Assembly (NCBI GenBank): GCA_900553635.1
Contig: USDU01000068.1
Span: forward strand, 1-11,129
From: an uncultured Lachnospiraceae bacterium
Lineage (GTDB): Bacteria > Bacillota_A > Clostridia > Lachnospirales > Lachnospiraceae
Length of the DNA stretch: 11,129 nucleotides
Reading direction: 5' to 3'
Position numbers and translations under genes: made by a program. Numbering within the stretch: the first letter of the stretch is position 1; each line of letters starts with the position of its first letter. Under the pieces are notes generated by a model, which worked only from the letters and a program-made list of their open reading frames with translations, did not search any database and had not been told where the DNA came from. Of the stretch, positions 4,805-10,989 are shown piece after piece.

Positions 4805-4911
4805 TGACTCTTAATCAGGGTGTCCAGGGTTCGAACCCCTGATCGCGCACTCTAAGGTACCGGTTTTGCAGATGACTGCGGGGTCGGTGCTTTTTTTGTG
4901 CCCGGAAACGG
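4805..4911. repeat. attR: right direct repeat
   Basis: This copy of 1258-1364 holds only the 3' half of tRNA-Lys (no acceptor 5' strand, no D arm), so it is not a working tRNA. It includes a second copy of the tRNA terminator (4857-4897). Host sequence resumes at about 4912. The base before the repeat (T4804 against C1257) marks the left limit of identity. Confidence 0.92.
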
Positions 4912-4949
4912 GGGGCTGAGATAATACACGTTTTCTTCTAAGCTGGAGA

Positions 4950-4978
4950 TTGTAATTTTTGGCCATCTCCGTTATACT
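4950..4978 (+). promoter_or_regulatory. promoter of the c-di-AMP receptor-like gene
   Basis: TTGTAA (4950-4955), 17 bp, TATACT (4973-4978). The leader to the ATG at 5028 is about 43 bases. Confidence 0.6.
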
Positions 4979-5027
4979 GGGGCTATAGGGAAAAGAGTGC
5001 CGTCCCGGCGGTCAGGAGGAAGAAAAT

Positions 5028-5348
5028 ATGAAACTGATGATGGTAATTGTGCAGGATCAGGATTACGCGAAGCTGGCGACCCGGTTGATTCAGAACCGGA
5101 TTCGTGCCACGAAGTTCGAGACGTCTGGTCTCTATTCCAATAAGAAGAACGTGACTCTGTTCATCTGCGTGGAGGAAGAACAGCAGGAACAGATACTGAC
5201 GTACATTCAGGAAAGCTGCACTGAACGGAAAGAAATCTGCGAAGTATGGGAGTACAATGGCAACATGATGGTGCAGGCTGAGAAGACCCTGAAAATTGGC
5301 GGAGCAACCGTATTTGTATCTGAAGTAAACCAGATAATGAAATTTTAA
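5028..5348 (+). CDS. cyclic-di-AMP receptor-like protein (PstA/DarA family)
   Basis: This 106-aa protein resembles the PII-like cyclic-di-AMP receptors PstA/DarA. It has MKLMMVIVQDQD (1-12) where family members have MKLIIAVVQDQD, then RATKFETSG (26-34), a LFICVEEEQQEQIL strand-helix (44-57), and IGGATVFVSEVNQIMKF at the C-terminus. The length is near the family norm of about 110. R26, T28 and N41 sit where ligand-contacting residues are found in characterised PstA proteins; Tyr36 and Cys47 differ from the usual Phe and Gly. The alignment is from memory, so ligand binding should be taken as likely rather than shown. AGGAGG (5014-5019) lies 8 bases before the ATG. It has its own promoter and is transcribed alone, just outside attR. 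Confidence 0.85.
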   Translation: MKLMMVIVQDQDYAKLATRLIQNRIRATKFETSGLYSNKKNVTLFICVEEEQQEQILTYIQESCTERKEICEVWEYNGNMMVQAEKTLKIGGATVFVSEVNQIMKF

Positions 5349-5368
5349 AGATGTTACAAAATGACGAC

Positions 5369-5397
5369 AAAAAAGCGGCCCTGCAAGTGCAGGGCCG
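5369..5397. terminator. shared terminator between the receptor-like gene and the histidine kinase gene
   Basis: CGGCCCTGCA (5376-5385) and TGCAGGGCCG (5388-5397) form a 10-bp perfect stem. Six A at 5369-5374 give the T-run for the minus direction, so it ends the kinase transcript best. The plus-strand gene ends 20 bases before it and may use it too, although its 3' flank has few T. Confidence 0.8.
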
Positions 5398-5470
5398 TTG
5401 ACATTTCAGAAATAATCTGAGTTTTACAAAAATTTACTTGCGTTATATAAAATCGTATACTAAAATATCC

Positions 5471-6118
5471 CTATAAATGAGGAAGTGTGATGGTAAAAGT
5501 CGTACCTCGCTGGGGAGTAGAGGCGACTTCGATGGTTCCGTAATGGGCCTTCACAATTTTCTGGGTAATTGCCAGACCAAGACCGGTTCCGCCGGTCTTA
5601 CCGGAAGCAAAAGGGGTAAAAAGCTCCGCGGCAGCTTCCGGCGTCATACCGCAGCCGTCGTCAGAGATGCGGATAATGAGCTGATCCAGATATTTTCTGG
5701 CAGACAGTGAGACACAGCCGCTTTCATCGGTGGCCTCAAAGGCATTTTTGAGAAGATTCAGAAAGGCCTGTTTCAATTTCACAGGGTTTCCAAATACCGT
5801 GGGAAGGTGCGCAGGCAGATGGAGAGAAAAATGTTTCCTATGCTCCTGTATGTAAGGCTGGAGACTGCTTTCCAGTGAGGTAAACAGTTCTTTCATATCC
5901 ACCTCGCACATGAAGAAACGGCGCCCGTCTGTATACGCGGCCAGGTCTTCCAGAAGCTGTCCCAGATAGTCCACATCTTCTAGGGTCTGATTCCAGAACT
6001 GGAAATCCCGCACCTCAGGGTGCATCGTCTCAATCAACTGAAGCGAGCTGTTGATTAAAGTCAGCGGGTTACGTATTTCGTGTGTGATTTTTGCGATAGT
6101 AAGGTTAAGTTCATCCAT
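5471..6118 (-). CDS. short cytoplasmic sensor histidine kinase
   Basis: The 215-aa protein is a histidine kinase core with no sensor part. The H-box ITHEIRNPLTLINSS holds phospho-acceptor H13. The N-box is NLLKNAFEAT (121-130), G1 is DDGCGM (153-158), the F-box is LFTPFASGK (166-174), and G2 is GGTGLGLAI (176-184). The domains resemble NtrB and sporulation kinases. It has no membrane segment and no adjacent response regulator, so it is an orphan; partner and signal are unknown. A possible role in phosphorylating Spo0A is only a guess. I chose ATG 6118 because a promoter (6142-6170) lies just upstream and AGGAG is 11 bases away. The open frame to 6544 is antisense to the HIT gene and rejected. 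Confidence 0.88.
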   Translation of the reverse strand: MDELNLTIAKITHEIRNPLTLINSSLQLIETMHPEVRDFQFWNQTLEDVDYLGQLLEDLAAYTDGRRFFMCEVDMKELFTSLESSLQPYIQEHRKHFSLHLPAHLPTVFGNPVKLKQAFLNLLKNAFEATDESGCVSLSARKYLDQLIIRISDDGCGMTPEAAAELFTPFASGKTGGTGLGLAITQKIVKAHYGTIEVASTPQRGTTFTITLPHL

Positions 6119-6141
6119 AGTTTGTACCACTCCTGTAACTA

Positions 6142-6170
6142 AGTGTAGCATGGGGCCGGGGATGTGACAA
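6142..6170 (-). promoter_or_regulatory. histidine kinase promoter
   Basis: On the minus strand TTGTCA (6165-6170), 17 bp, TACACT (6142-6147). The predicted start is near 6135, giving a leader of about 17 bases and supporting the short kinase start. Confidence 0.6.
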
Positions 6171-6229
6171 TATGGATTCCACCAACAAATAAAAACAAAA
6201 AAGCTTAAAATTCGACAAAAGGAGGAAGC

Positions 6230-6649
6230 ATGATAATGAGACATGATGATTGTATTTTCTGCAAAATTGCGAACGGTGAGATTCCTTCCGCGACTATTTA
6301 TGAGGACGACGACTTTCGGGCGTTTTTGGATCTGAATCCGGCTACCAGAGGACACGCGCTTTTGGTGCCGAAGGATCACTTTGCGAATCTTTTTGAGTTG
6401 GATGAAGAGCACGCAGAGAAGGCTATTCTGCTGGCAAAGAAAATCGGAAGCCGGATGAAGGAGAAGCTGGGCTGCGATGGATTGAATCTGGTTCAGAACA
6501 ACGGAGAAGCAGCCGGTCAGACCGTATTCCATTTTCATATGCATCTGATTCCGCGTTACGAGAATGACGGAGCAGGAATCGGATGGAAACAGGGAGCGCT
6601 GACAGACGACGCGAAAGAGGAACTTGTGGAGCTGTTAAAAGATAATTAA
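6230..6649 (+). CDS. HIT-family nucleotide hydrolase (Hint-like)
   Basis: The 139-aa protein is a histidine-triad protein of the Hint branch. It starts with the zinc-type CIFCKIANGEIPS (8-20) and carries the catalytic triad HFHMHLIPR with H101, H103 and H105; H103 or H105 would take the nucleotidyl group. Family members cleave nucleoside phosphoramidates and aminoacyl-adenylates; the natural substrate is usually unknown. Two in-frame ATGs are possible, 6230 (4 bases after GGAGG) and 6236 (10 bases after). I give the longer form. The sigma factor gene starts 23 bases after the stop with no terminator between, so the two may be co-transcribed. Confidence 0.94.
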   Translation: MIMRHDDCIFCKIANGEIPSATIYEDDDFRAFLDLNPATRGHALLVPKDHFANLFELDEEHAEKAILLAKKIGSRMKEKLGCDGLNLVQNNGEAAGQTVFHFHMHLIPRYENDGAGIGWKQGALTDDAKEELVELLKDN

Positions 6650-6672
6650 AAAGCCGAATTCAGGGGAAATGC

Positions 6673-7194
6673 ATGGGGATTAGTGAAGAAAAATTTCGTG
6701 AACTGCACGAAAAATATAAAAACCTGATACTTCGGCAAGTCTATGATATGACGAAAGATTATTATTTGGCACAGGATATCTGTCAGGAAACATTTCTGAA
6801 ATTATACAGTTACCGTGACAGAATAGAAGAGGAGAAAGCAAAAGGCTGGATGCTGGTAGTGTCCTATAATAAAACATGTGATTGGCTGCGTCGCAATAAA
6901 AAGTACTACGAAATCGTTGAGAAAAACAGCGATGTGGTGGTAAGCAGCGCGGAAAATCCTCTGGAATATCACGCGGCAGAGATGGATAATCAGAATCGTT
7001 GTCTGCACATTCTGCGCGCAGTGCGTGAGAAGAATGAGGACTGGTACGAAATGTTGATACTTTTTGATTATTTTGGAATGTCGAAGAAGGAAATCGCGGA
7101 ACGGACCGGATTCCCGGTCGGTACGGTGGATACCTATCTGAGACGATGTAAGAAATGGCTGAAGGCCAGGTTTCAGGATGTAAAGGAAAAATAA
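6673..7194 (+). CDS. ECF-like sigma-70 family RNA polymerase sigma factor
   Basis: The 173-aa protein has the two-domain ECF plan. Region 2 (about 10-75) contains YYLAQDICQETFLKLYSYRD (30-49), the -10-recognition and core-binding helix, and RNKKYYEIVEK ends it. Region 4 (about 110-165) has an HTH, MSKKEIAERTGFPVGTVDTYLRRCKK in pieces (136-161), for the -35 box. No extra C-terminal domain is present. The ribosome site AGGGGA is about 6 bases from ATG 6673. Its usual partner, a membrane protein with an acidic cytoplasmic N-terminus, is not directly next to it but is found at 8463, beyond the oppositely oriented murG. Both proteins share the heptapeptide SEEKFRE at the N-terminus. Target genes are unknown. 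Confidence 0.9.
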   Translation: MGISEEKFRELHEKYKNLILRQVYDMTKDYYLAQDICQETFLKLYSYRDRIEEEKAKGWMLVVSYNKTCDWLRRNKKYYEIVEKNSDVVVSSAENPLEYHAAEMDNQNRCLHILRAVREKNEDWYEMLILFDYFGMSKKEIAERTGFPVGTVDTYLRRCKKWLKARFQDVKEK

Positions 7195-7202
7195 ATAATA
7201 CA

Positions 7203-7228
7203 GCGGCGGAAATACAGATTTCCGCCGC
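7203..7228. terminator. terminator between the sigma factor gene and murG
   Basis: GCGGCGGAAAT (7203-7213) and ATTTCCGCCGC (7218-7228) form an 11-bp perfect stem with a 4-base loop. It lies between two convergent stops (7194 and 7252) and probably serves both; the flanking T content is modest in either direction. Confidence 0.75.
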
Positions 7229-7251
7229 AAAGAAAACAATTGGGGCCTACC

Positions 7252-8319
7252 CTAACGGGCAGCAGCCTCTTCGATGAGCCCGATGATCGTATCGATGGAA
7301 TCGGTCTGACGGCTGGCTTTCATGGCCTCGGAGAAGGAAACGCGCTCTGCGTAGAGTCTGCGGACTGTCTGGAGCAGAAGCTCATTGGTGAGTGTCTCTT
7401 CTTCCAGAACCAGACTAAAGCCCTGTTTCTCGAAGGAACGGGCATTGAGAATCTGATCGCCCCGGCTGGCTGCAGCGGAGAGCGGAATCAGCAGGTTCGG
7501 CTTGTGAAGGGCCAGCAGCTCGCAGATGGAGTTGGCGCCCGCCCGGGAGATGACCAGATCCGCCAGAGCGAACAGATCCTTCAGCTCCTCGTTAATGTAC
7601 TCATACTGTACATAGCCGGAGAGACCGGACAGAGAAGCGTCCAGTTTTCCCTTGCCGCAGAGATGGATCACATGGAAATCCTTCAGCAGGGTGGGAAGAA
7701 TCTTGCGGACCGCCTCATTGACAGCGGCAGCGCCTAGGCTTCCGCCCATAACCAGAATGACGGGCTTGTCATCGGCGAGACCGGTGAACCTCCGCGCGGC
7801 CAGAGCGTCGCCGTGCAGCAGCTCCTGGCGGATGGGAGAGCCGGAGAGGACCGCCTTGTCCTTGGGCAGATACTGCAAAGTCTCAGGGAAATTACAGCAT
7901 ACCTTCCAGGCAGCCGGAATCGCCAGCTTATTGGCCAGGCCCGGCGTCATATCGGATTCGTGGATGATACAGGGAACTTTACAGCGTTTCGCAGCCAGAA
8001 CCACAGGCACGGACACGAAGCCGCCCTTGGAAAATACCACATCCGGCTTCAGCTTTTTCATGGTGCGGACGGCTTCGCCGTAGCCTTTCAGGACCTTGAA
8101 GGGATCCGAGAAGTTTTTCAGGTCGAAATACCGGCGCAGCTTACCGGAAGAGATGCCGTAGTAAGGAATCTGGAACTCCGTAATGAGCTTTTTCTCGATT
8201 CCATCGTAGGAACCCATATAGGAAATGTCGTAGCCGAGCTCGCGAAGCCGCGGCAACAGCGCGATATTGGGCGTTACATGTCCGGCAGTTCCGCCGCCGG
8301 TCAAAAGAATTCGTTTCAA
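7252..8319 (-). CDS. murG: UDP-GlcNAc:lipid I N-acetylglucosaminyltransferase
   Basis: MurG adds GlcNAc to lipid I to give lipid II, the last membrane step of peptidoglycan precursor synthesis, at the inner face of the membrane. The 355-aa length is typical. The N-terminal lobe opens LLTGGGTAGHVTPNIAL with the glycine-rich loop and conserved His; FSKGGFVSVPV and IIHESDMTPGLANK follow. The C-terminal lobe has VMGGSLGAAAVN and the UDP-GlcNAc-binding SRAGANSICELLALHKPNLL, then SRGDQ. The start is TTG 8319, 7 bases after GGAGG (8327-8331), giving MKRILLTGG. It is monocistronic, not in a division and cell-wall cluster, with its own promoter and a shared terminator. Confidence 0.97.
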   Translation of the reverse strand: MKRILLTGGGTAGHVTPNIALLPRLRELGYDISYMGSYDGIEKKLITEFQIPYYGISSGKLRRYFDLKNFSDPFKVLKGYGEAVRTMKKLKPDVVFSKGGFVSVPVVLAAKRCKVPCIIHESDMTPGLANKLAIPAAWKVCCNFPETLQYLPKDKAVLSGSPIRQELLHGDALAARRFTGLADDKPVILVMGGSLGAAAVNEAVRKILPTLLKDFHVIHLCGKGKLDASLSGLSGYVQYEYINEELKDLFALADLVISRAGANSICELLALHKPNLLIPLSAAASRGDQILNARSFEKQGFSLVLEEETLTNELLLQTVRRLYAERVSFSEAMKASRQTDSIDTIIGLIEEAAAR

Positions 8320-8351
8320 AATTACACCTCCGTAGATAACTGTCTAAGGTT

Positions 8352-8380
8352 ATTATGCTAGGTTCCATCCCTTCTGTCAA
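8352..8380 (-). promoter_or_regulatory. murG promoter
   Basis: On the minus strand TTGACA (8375-8380), 17 bp, CATAAT (8352-8357). The leader to the TTG start is about 26 bases. Confidence 0.7.
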
Positions 8381-8414
8381 TTGTAAATCAGAGGGGAGCA
8401 GATAGATTTCACAC

Positions 8415-8442
8415 GGAAACCGGAAAACACAAAGCTGTCAGA
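8415..8442 (+). promoter_or_regulatory. possible ECF-type promoter of the membrane protein gene
   Basis: GGAAAC (about 8415-8420) followed after some 16 bases by GTCA resembles the GGAAC-N16/17-CGTC pattern of ECF sigma promoters, and no good sigma-A promoter is visible in 8381-8462. It is a weak match and should be read as a suggestion that the nearby sigma factor controls this gene. Confidence 0.25.
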
Positions 8443-8462
8443 ATTACGATAAGGAAAGAAAT

Positions 8463-9260
8463 ATGAGTGAAGAAAAATTCCGTGAATGGATAAGCAGTGA
8501 ATTTGAAAAAGAGGCAGAGGAACTGGAAAAGCGGCTGCAGGAGCATGAAGCAGCGGATCCAGAGCTGGCTGCCCTGGAGATGCCGGAGGATTCCTTCGAC
8601 GATCTGATGCGGCGAATTAAAGCCGAGGAAGAGAATAAGAACATCAGTAAAAATGGGAACGGTCCCGCGAAAAAGTCGTTCCGGATTCGGAAGCGCACGC
8701 TCCTCGCCGTGGCCGCTGCCGCGATCCTGGTGGCTGCAATGGGTGCAGGCGTTACCGGCGCGAAATTATTCGTGCCGAAGGTGGAAAACCGGAGTGAGGA
8801 TGGGGATTTTAATACAACGATTATTAATGGAGAGACCAAAGAGGATAGAGATATTTCAGAGGAAGAGGCTTATCAGGAAATAGAGGATAAGATCGGGATT
8901 CAGGCGTTACGGTTGGAGAGCAAGCCGCAGGGAATGACGCTTGAAAAAGTGTATATAGATCAAAACACTGGTGAGGCCCAGATGGAGTTTCGGTACGAAA
9001 ATGGAATATTAATAATATATGAGAATAAACAAAATGAAAATTCAGTATTTGACAAGCAGACAGATGGTGAAATAGTAGATGCGGTAGATATATTTCACTT
9101 AAATAAAAAGGTGGAAGTATTCAAAATTGATAAGGGAGATGATTCAAATTCCTATGTAATTCAGCTTGAACAAAAAAATGCATACTATTATGTAATTTCA
9201 GACTTGGGTTTGGAAGAATTTGAACAAATTATTATGGGAATTATTTTTGAAAGTGTCTGA
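8463..9260 (+). CDS. single-pass membrane protein, probable partner (anti-sigma-like) of the sigma factor
   Basis: The 265-aa protein has an acidic, helical cytoplasmic N-terminus (about 1-72; EKEAEELEKRLQEHEAA, SFDDLMRRIKAEEE), basic residues before the membrane (RIRKR 74-78), one membrane helix (about 79-102, LLAVAAAAILVAAMGAG), and an extracytoplasmic domain (about 105-265). That domain has the layout of DUF4367-type proteins often encoded beside clostridial ECF sigma factors (GMTLEKVYIDQNTGEAQMEF in parts, YVIQLEQKNAYYYVIS). I infer that the N-terminus holds the sigma factor from 6673. No zinc-binding anti-sigma motif is present. The first half of the gene is GC-rich and the second half clearly AT-rich, suggesting a mosaic gene. 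The ribosome site is a modest AAGGA. Confidence 0.75.
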   Translation: MSEEKFREWISSEFEKEAEELEKRLQEHEAADPELAALEMPEDSFDDLMRRIKAEEENKNISKNGNGPAKKSFRIRKRTLLAVAAAAILVAAMGAGVTGAKLFVPKVENRSEDGDFNTTIINGETKEDRDISEEEAYQEIEDKIGIQALRLESKPQGMTLEKVYIDQNTGEAQMEFRYENGILIIYENKQNENSVFDKQTDGEIVDAVDIFHLNKKVEVFKIDKGDDSNSYVIQLEQKNAYYYVISDLGLEEFEQIIMGIIFESV

Positions 9261-9328
9261 TATGGCTCCCCTCATTCGTATTCTTAATGTAACTACCAAT
9301 GATGTGCAATATGAAGGAGGGGAAACAT

Positions 9329-9814
9329 ATGCACAAGAAAAGAATTGCCATGGCACTGATGAGCCTTCTGCTTGTAGGAGGAATTTGTAATGTAGGAGCC
9401 ATCACCAGCCATGCAGAGGAGATGCCGGGATATCATGAATATGTCAACACAGAGGACGAAGCGATTGATACCTGGTACGGTATTGCAAGAGGAACTTATT
9501 TATGTGATGGAACTACCGGAATAAAGCGGGCTGGTTCGGGATTAGTGAGTGTATCAGGAACGACAACCGCTTATAAGACCTGTGATTATGTAAAGGTAAG
9601 CGTTCATCTGGATGAAAGTTCCGATGGTGGCAGTCATTTTGGTAACATTGCCAGCTACTATTTCCAGGAACAGAATACGACATCCTGTCATGGAAGTAAG
9701 GCAAATATTTCTGTTACAAAAGGCTACGACTACCGTGTTCGTGGTGGGCACACTGCAATCAAGGGCAGTACCGTCGAATCCACGACCACCAAAGCCGGCG
9801 TCATTACCGCCTAA
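9329..9814 (+). CDS. small secreted protein of unknown function
   Basis: The 161-aa protein starts with a classical signal peptide: MHKKR, then AMALMSLLLVGGICNVGAI, with likely cleavage after SHA (residue 29). The mature part of about 132 aa begins EEMPGYHEYV and is rich in Gly, Thr and Ser, with alternating beta-strand patterns (SGLVSVSGTTTAYKT, YVKVSVHLDESS). It has three cysteines (C59, C85, C120) and no catalytic motif. It has the look of small secreted DUF6147-like proteins of Clostridia, but I am not certain of the family. I chose ATG 9329 because GGAGGGG lies just upstream; the ATG at 9299 has no ribosome site. It follows the membrane protein gene by 68 bases with no terminator, so they may form one transcript and one cell-surface function. 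Confidence 0.75.
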   Translation: MHKKRIAMALMSLLLVGGICNVGAITSHAEEMPGYHEYVNTEDEAIDTWYGIARGTYLCDGTTGIKRAGSGLVSVSGTTTAYKTCDYVKVSVHLDESSDGGSHFGNIASYYFQEQNTTSCHGSKANISVTKGYDYRVRGGHTAIKGSTVESTTTKAGVITA

Positions 9815-9986
9815 CCCGCGCTCCACTCCCAATACCCGGGCGCAGGAAAGGACAAACCATCTACCAATCATTTATACACAACTGAATATGGAAAAGTAAA
9901 GAAACCAAAAAACGTAACTGAAAAATCAAAAAAATCTACACACTTTGAAAAAGCAGTGATTGTTGTTTTGTGATGTGATGAAAAGA
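9815..9986. other. non-coding gap after the secreted protein gene
   Basis: The first about 40 bases are GC-rich and the rest A-rich. I see no gene with a ribosome site, no tRNA and no repeat apart from the terminator that ends it. Confidence 0.5.
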
Positions 9987-10017
9987 GTCGGCCGGAGGAA
10001 TTCCGGCCGACTTTTTT
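9987..10017 (+). terminator. intrinsic terminator downstream of the secreted protein gene
   Basis: GTCGGCCGGA (9987-9996) pairs with TCCGGCCGAC (10002-10011) around loop GGAAT, followed by six T. It is a textbook terminator, 172 bases after the stop. Confidence 0.92.
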
Positions 10018-10045
10018 GACCGGCGGGTGTCAAAAGGATTCTTTC

Positions 10046-10074
10046 TTGCAATTCCGCACAAGTGTTGGTAAAAT
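10046..10074 (+). promoter_or_regulatory. mtnN promoter
   Basis: TTGCAA (10046-10051), 17 bp, TAAAAT (10069-10074), 33 bases before the ATG. Confidence 0.65.
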
Positions 10075-10107
10075 AGAGAACGGAGAAGCAAAGAAAGTGA
10101 GGCGTCT

Positions 10108-10821
10108 ATGGGCAGAACAGGTATTATTGGAGCGATGGAAGAGGAAGTTGCTCTCTTAAAAGAGAAAATGGAAATAGAGGTAGTGGTCAAAAAGGCATCC
10201 ATGGAGTTCTATCAGGGTCATCTGAATGGCCGTGAGGTAGTCGTGGTGCGCAGCGGCATCGGCAAGGTCAATGCAGGCATGTGCGCCCAGATTCTGGTGG
10301 ATGCATTCAATGTGAGCCACCTCATCAATACAGGAATTGCAGGATCCCTGAAAGCGGAGATTAATATCGGAGATATCGTGGTATCCTCCGACGCGCTGCA
10401 GCACGATATGGACGCGCGGCAGTTCGGTTACGCCAGAGGCGAGATCCCCCGCATGGATACGATCAGCTTCCCGGCGGATCCGGAGCTTATCGCCATGGCG
10501 AAAGCAGCCTGCGAGGAAGTGAACCCGGATATCCGTGTCTTCGTGGGACGGGTTGTCACAGGCGATCAGTTCATTGCGGAGCGTTCCGTGAAGAATGAGA
10601 TTGCGTCCTGGACGGAAGGCTACTGCACCGAGATGGAAGGCGCAGCCATTGCGCAGGCGGCGTATTTGAACAAGGTCCCCTTCGTCATCGTCCGCGCCAT
10701 TTCCGATAAGGCAGATGACAGCGCCACGATGGATTACCCCACCTTTGAGGCACAGGCCATCGAGCACAGCGTGAAGCTGGTCGAGAACTTCGTATCCCGA
10801 ATTCCGGAGGATGCGTACTAA
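10108..10821 (+). CDS. mtnN: 5'-methylthioadenosine/S-adenosylhomocysteine nucleosidase
   Basis: The enzyme (also called Pfs) hydrolyses the N-glycosidic bond of methylthioadenosine and S-adenosylhomocysteine. It releases adenine and feeds methionine salvage and the activated methyl cycle. The 237-aa length is usual. Seen are GIIGAMEEEV (5-14) with the catalytic-base glutamate region, VVVRSGIGKVNAG (45-57), NTGIAGSL (74-81), GDQFIAE (152-158), the signature TEMEGAAIAQ (174-183) with ribose-binding E177, and RAISDKAD (196-203) with catalytic D200. GTGAGG lies 6 bases before the ATG. It is transcribed alone between two terminators. S-adenosylhomocysteine produced by methyltransferases such as TrmB is one of its substrates; that is a metabolic link, not an operon link. 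Confidence 0.96.
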   Translation: MGRTGIIGAMEEEVALLKEKMEIEVVVKKASMEFYQGHLNGREVVVVRSGIGKVNAGMCAQILVDAFNVSHLINTGIAGSLKAEINIGDIVVSSDALQHDMDARQFGYARGEIPRMDTISFPADPELIAMAKAACEEVNPDIRVFVGRVVTGDQFIAERSVKNEIASWTEGYCTEMEGAAIAQAAYLNKVPFVIVRAISDKADDSATMDYPTFEAQAIEHSVKLVENFVSRIPEDAY

Positions 10822-10850
10822 AATTTCAGAATGGAAGTTTTGGAAAGAAA

Positions 10851-10902
10851 AGCGGGAAGCTTGTCAGCCCCTGTCGGGCCATGACGAGCGCCCGCTCTTT
10901 TT
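10851..10902 (+). terminator. mtnN terminator
   Basis: A long interrupted hairpin: AGCGGG (10851-10856) with CCCGCT (10891-10896), CTTGTCA (10860-10866) with TGACGAG (10882-10888, one G-T pair) and a GCCC/GGGC tip, then a T-rich tail from 10898. It starts 29 bases after the mtnN stop. Confidence 0.8.
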
Positions 10903-10989
10903 ATTTACCTGCCTGCCTTTTATAATAAAAGATAGAAAAAATCCCGTATGGAAAAGGCATACGGAAGTAAAAAAACGGGAGGGGACAGG

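Larger units (their letters stand above)
1258..4902. mobile_element. 3.55-kb tRNA-Lys integrative element with integrase and HUH Rep
   Basis: Direct repeats at 1258-1355 and 4805-4902 enclose a 3,547-bp unit. It holds a tyrosine integrase, a rolling-circle-type Rep, a 76-aa protein, a Cro/C1-type regulator and a type I toxin-antitoxin locus. Excision between the repeats would give a 3,547-bp circle and leave an intact tRNA-Lys with terminator. There is no capsid, morphogenesis, portal, relaxase or conjugation gene. It is therefore best called an integrative rolling-circle plasmid or a satellite-like element that may borrow a helper. Boundaries and gene content are seen in the sequence; circularisation and replication are inferred from the protein families. 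Confidence 0.88.

Noticed and set aside
4805..4849. second tRNA-Lys gene at attR
   Set aside because: Only the 3' half is present: the 5' acceptor strand and D arm are missing, so it is the attachment-site copy.
6119..6544. N-terminal extension of the histidine kinase frame
   Set aside because: It runs antisense through the HIT gene, has no family similarity, and lies upstream of a good promoter and start at 6118.
7652..8361. long plus-strand frames opposite murG
   Set aside because: They are shadows of the high-GC third positions of murG and have no recognisable motif or ribosome site.
10156..10767. 203-aa minus-strand frame opposite mtnN
   Set aside because: mtnN is a clear full-length family member on the plus strand; the reverse frame has no motif.
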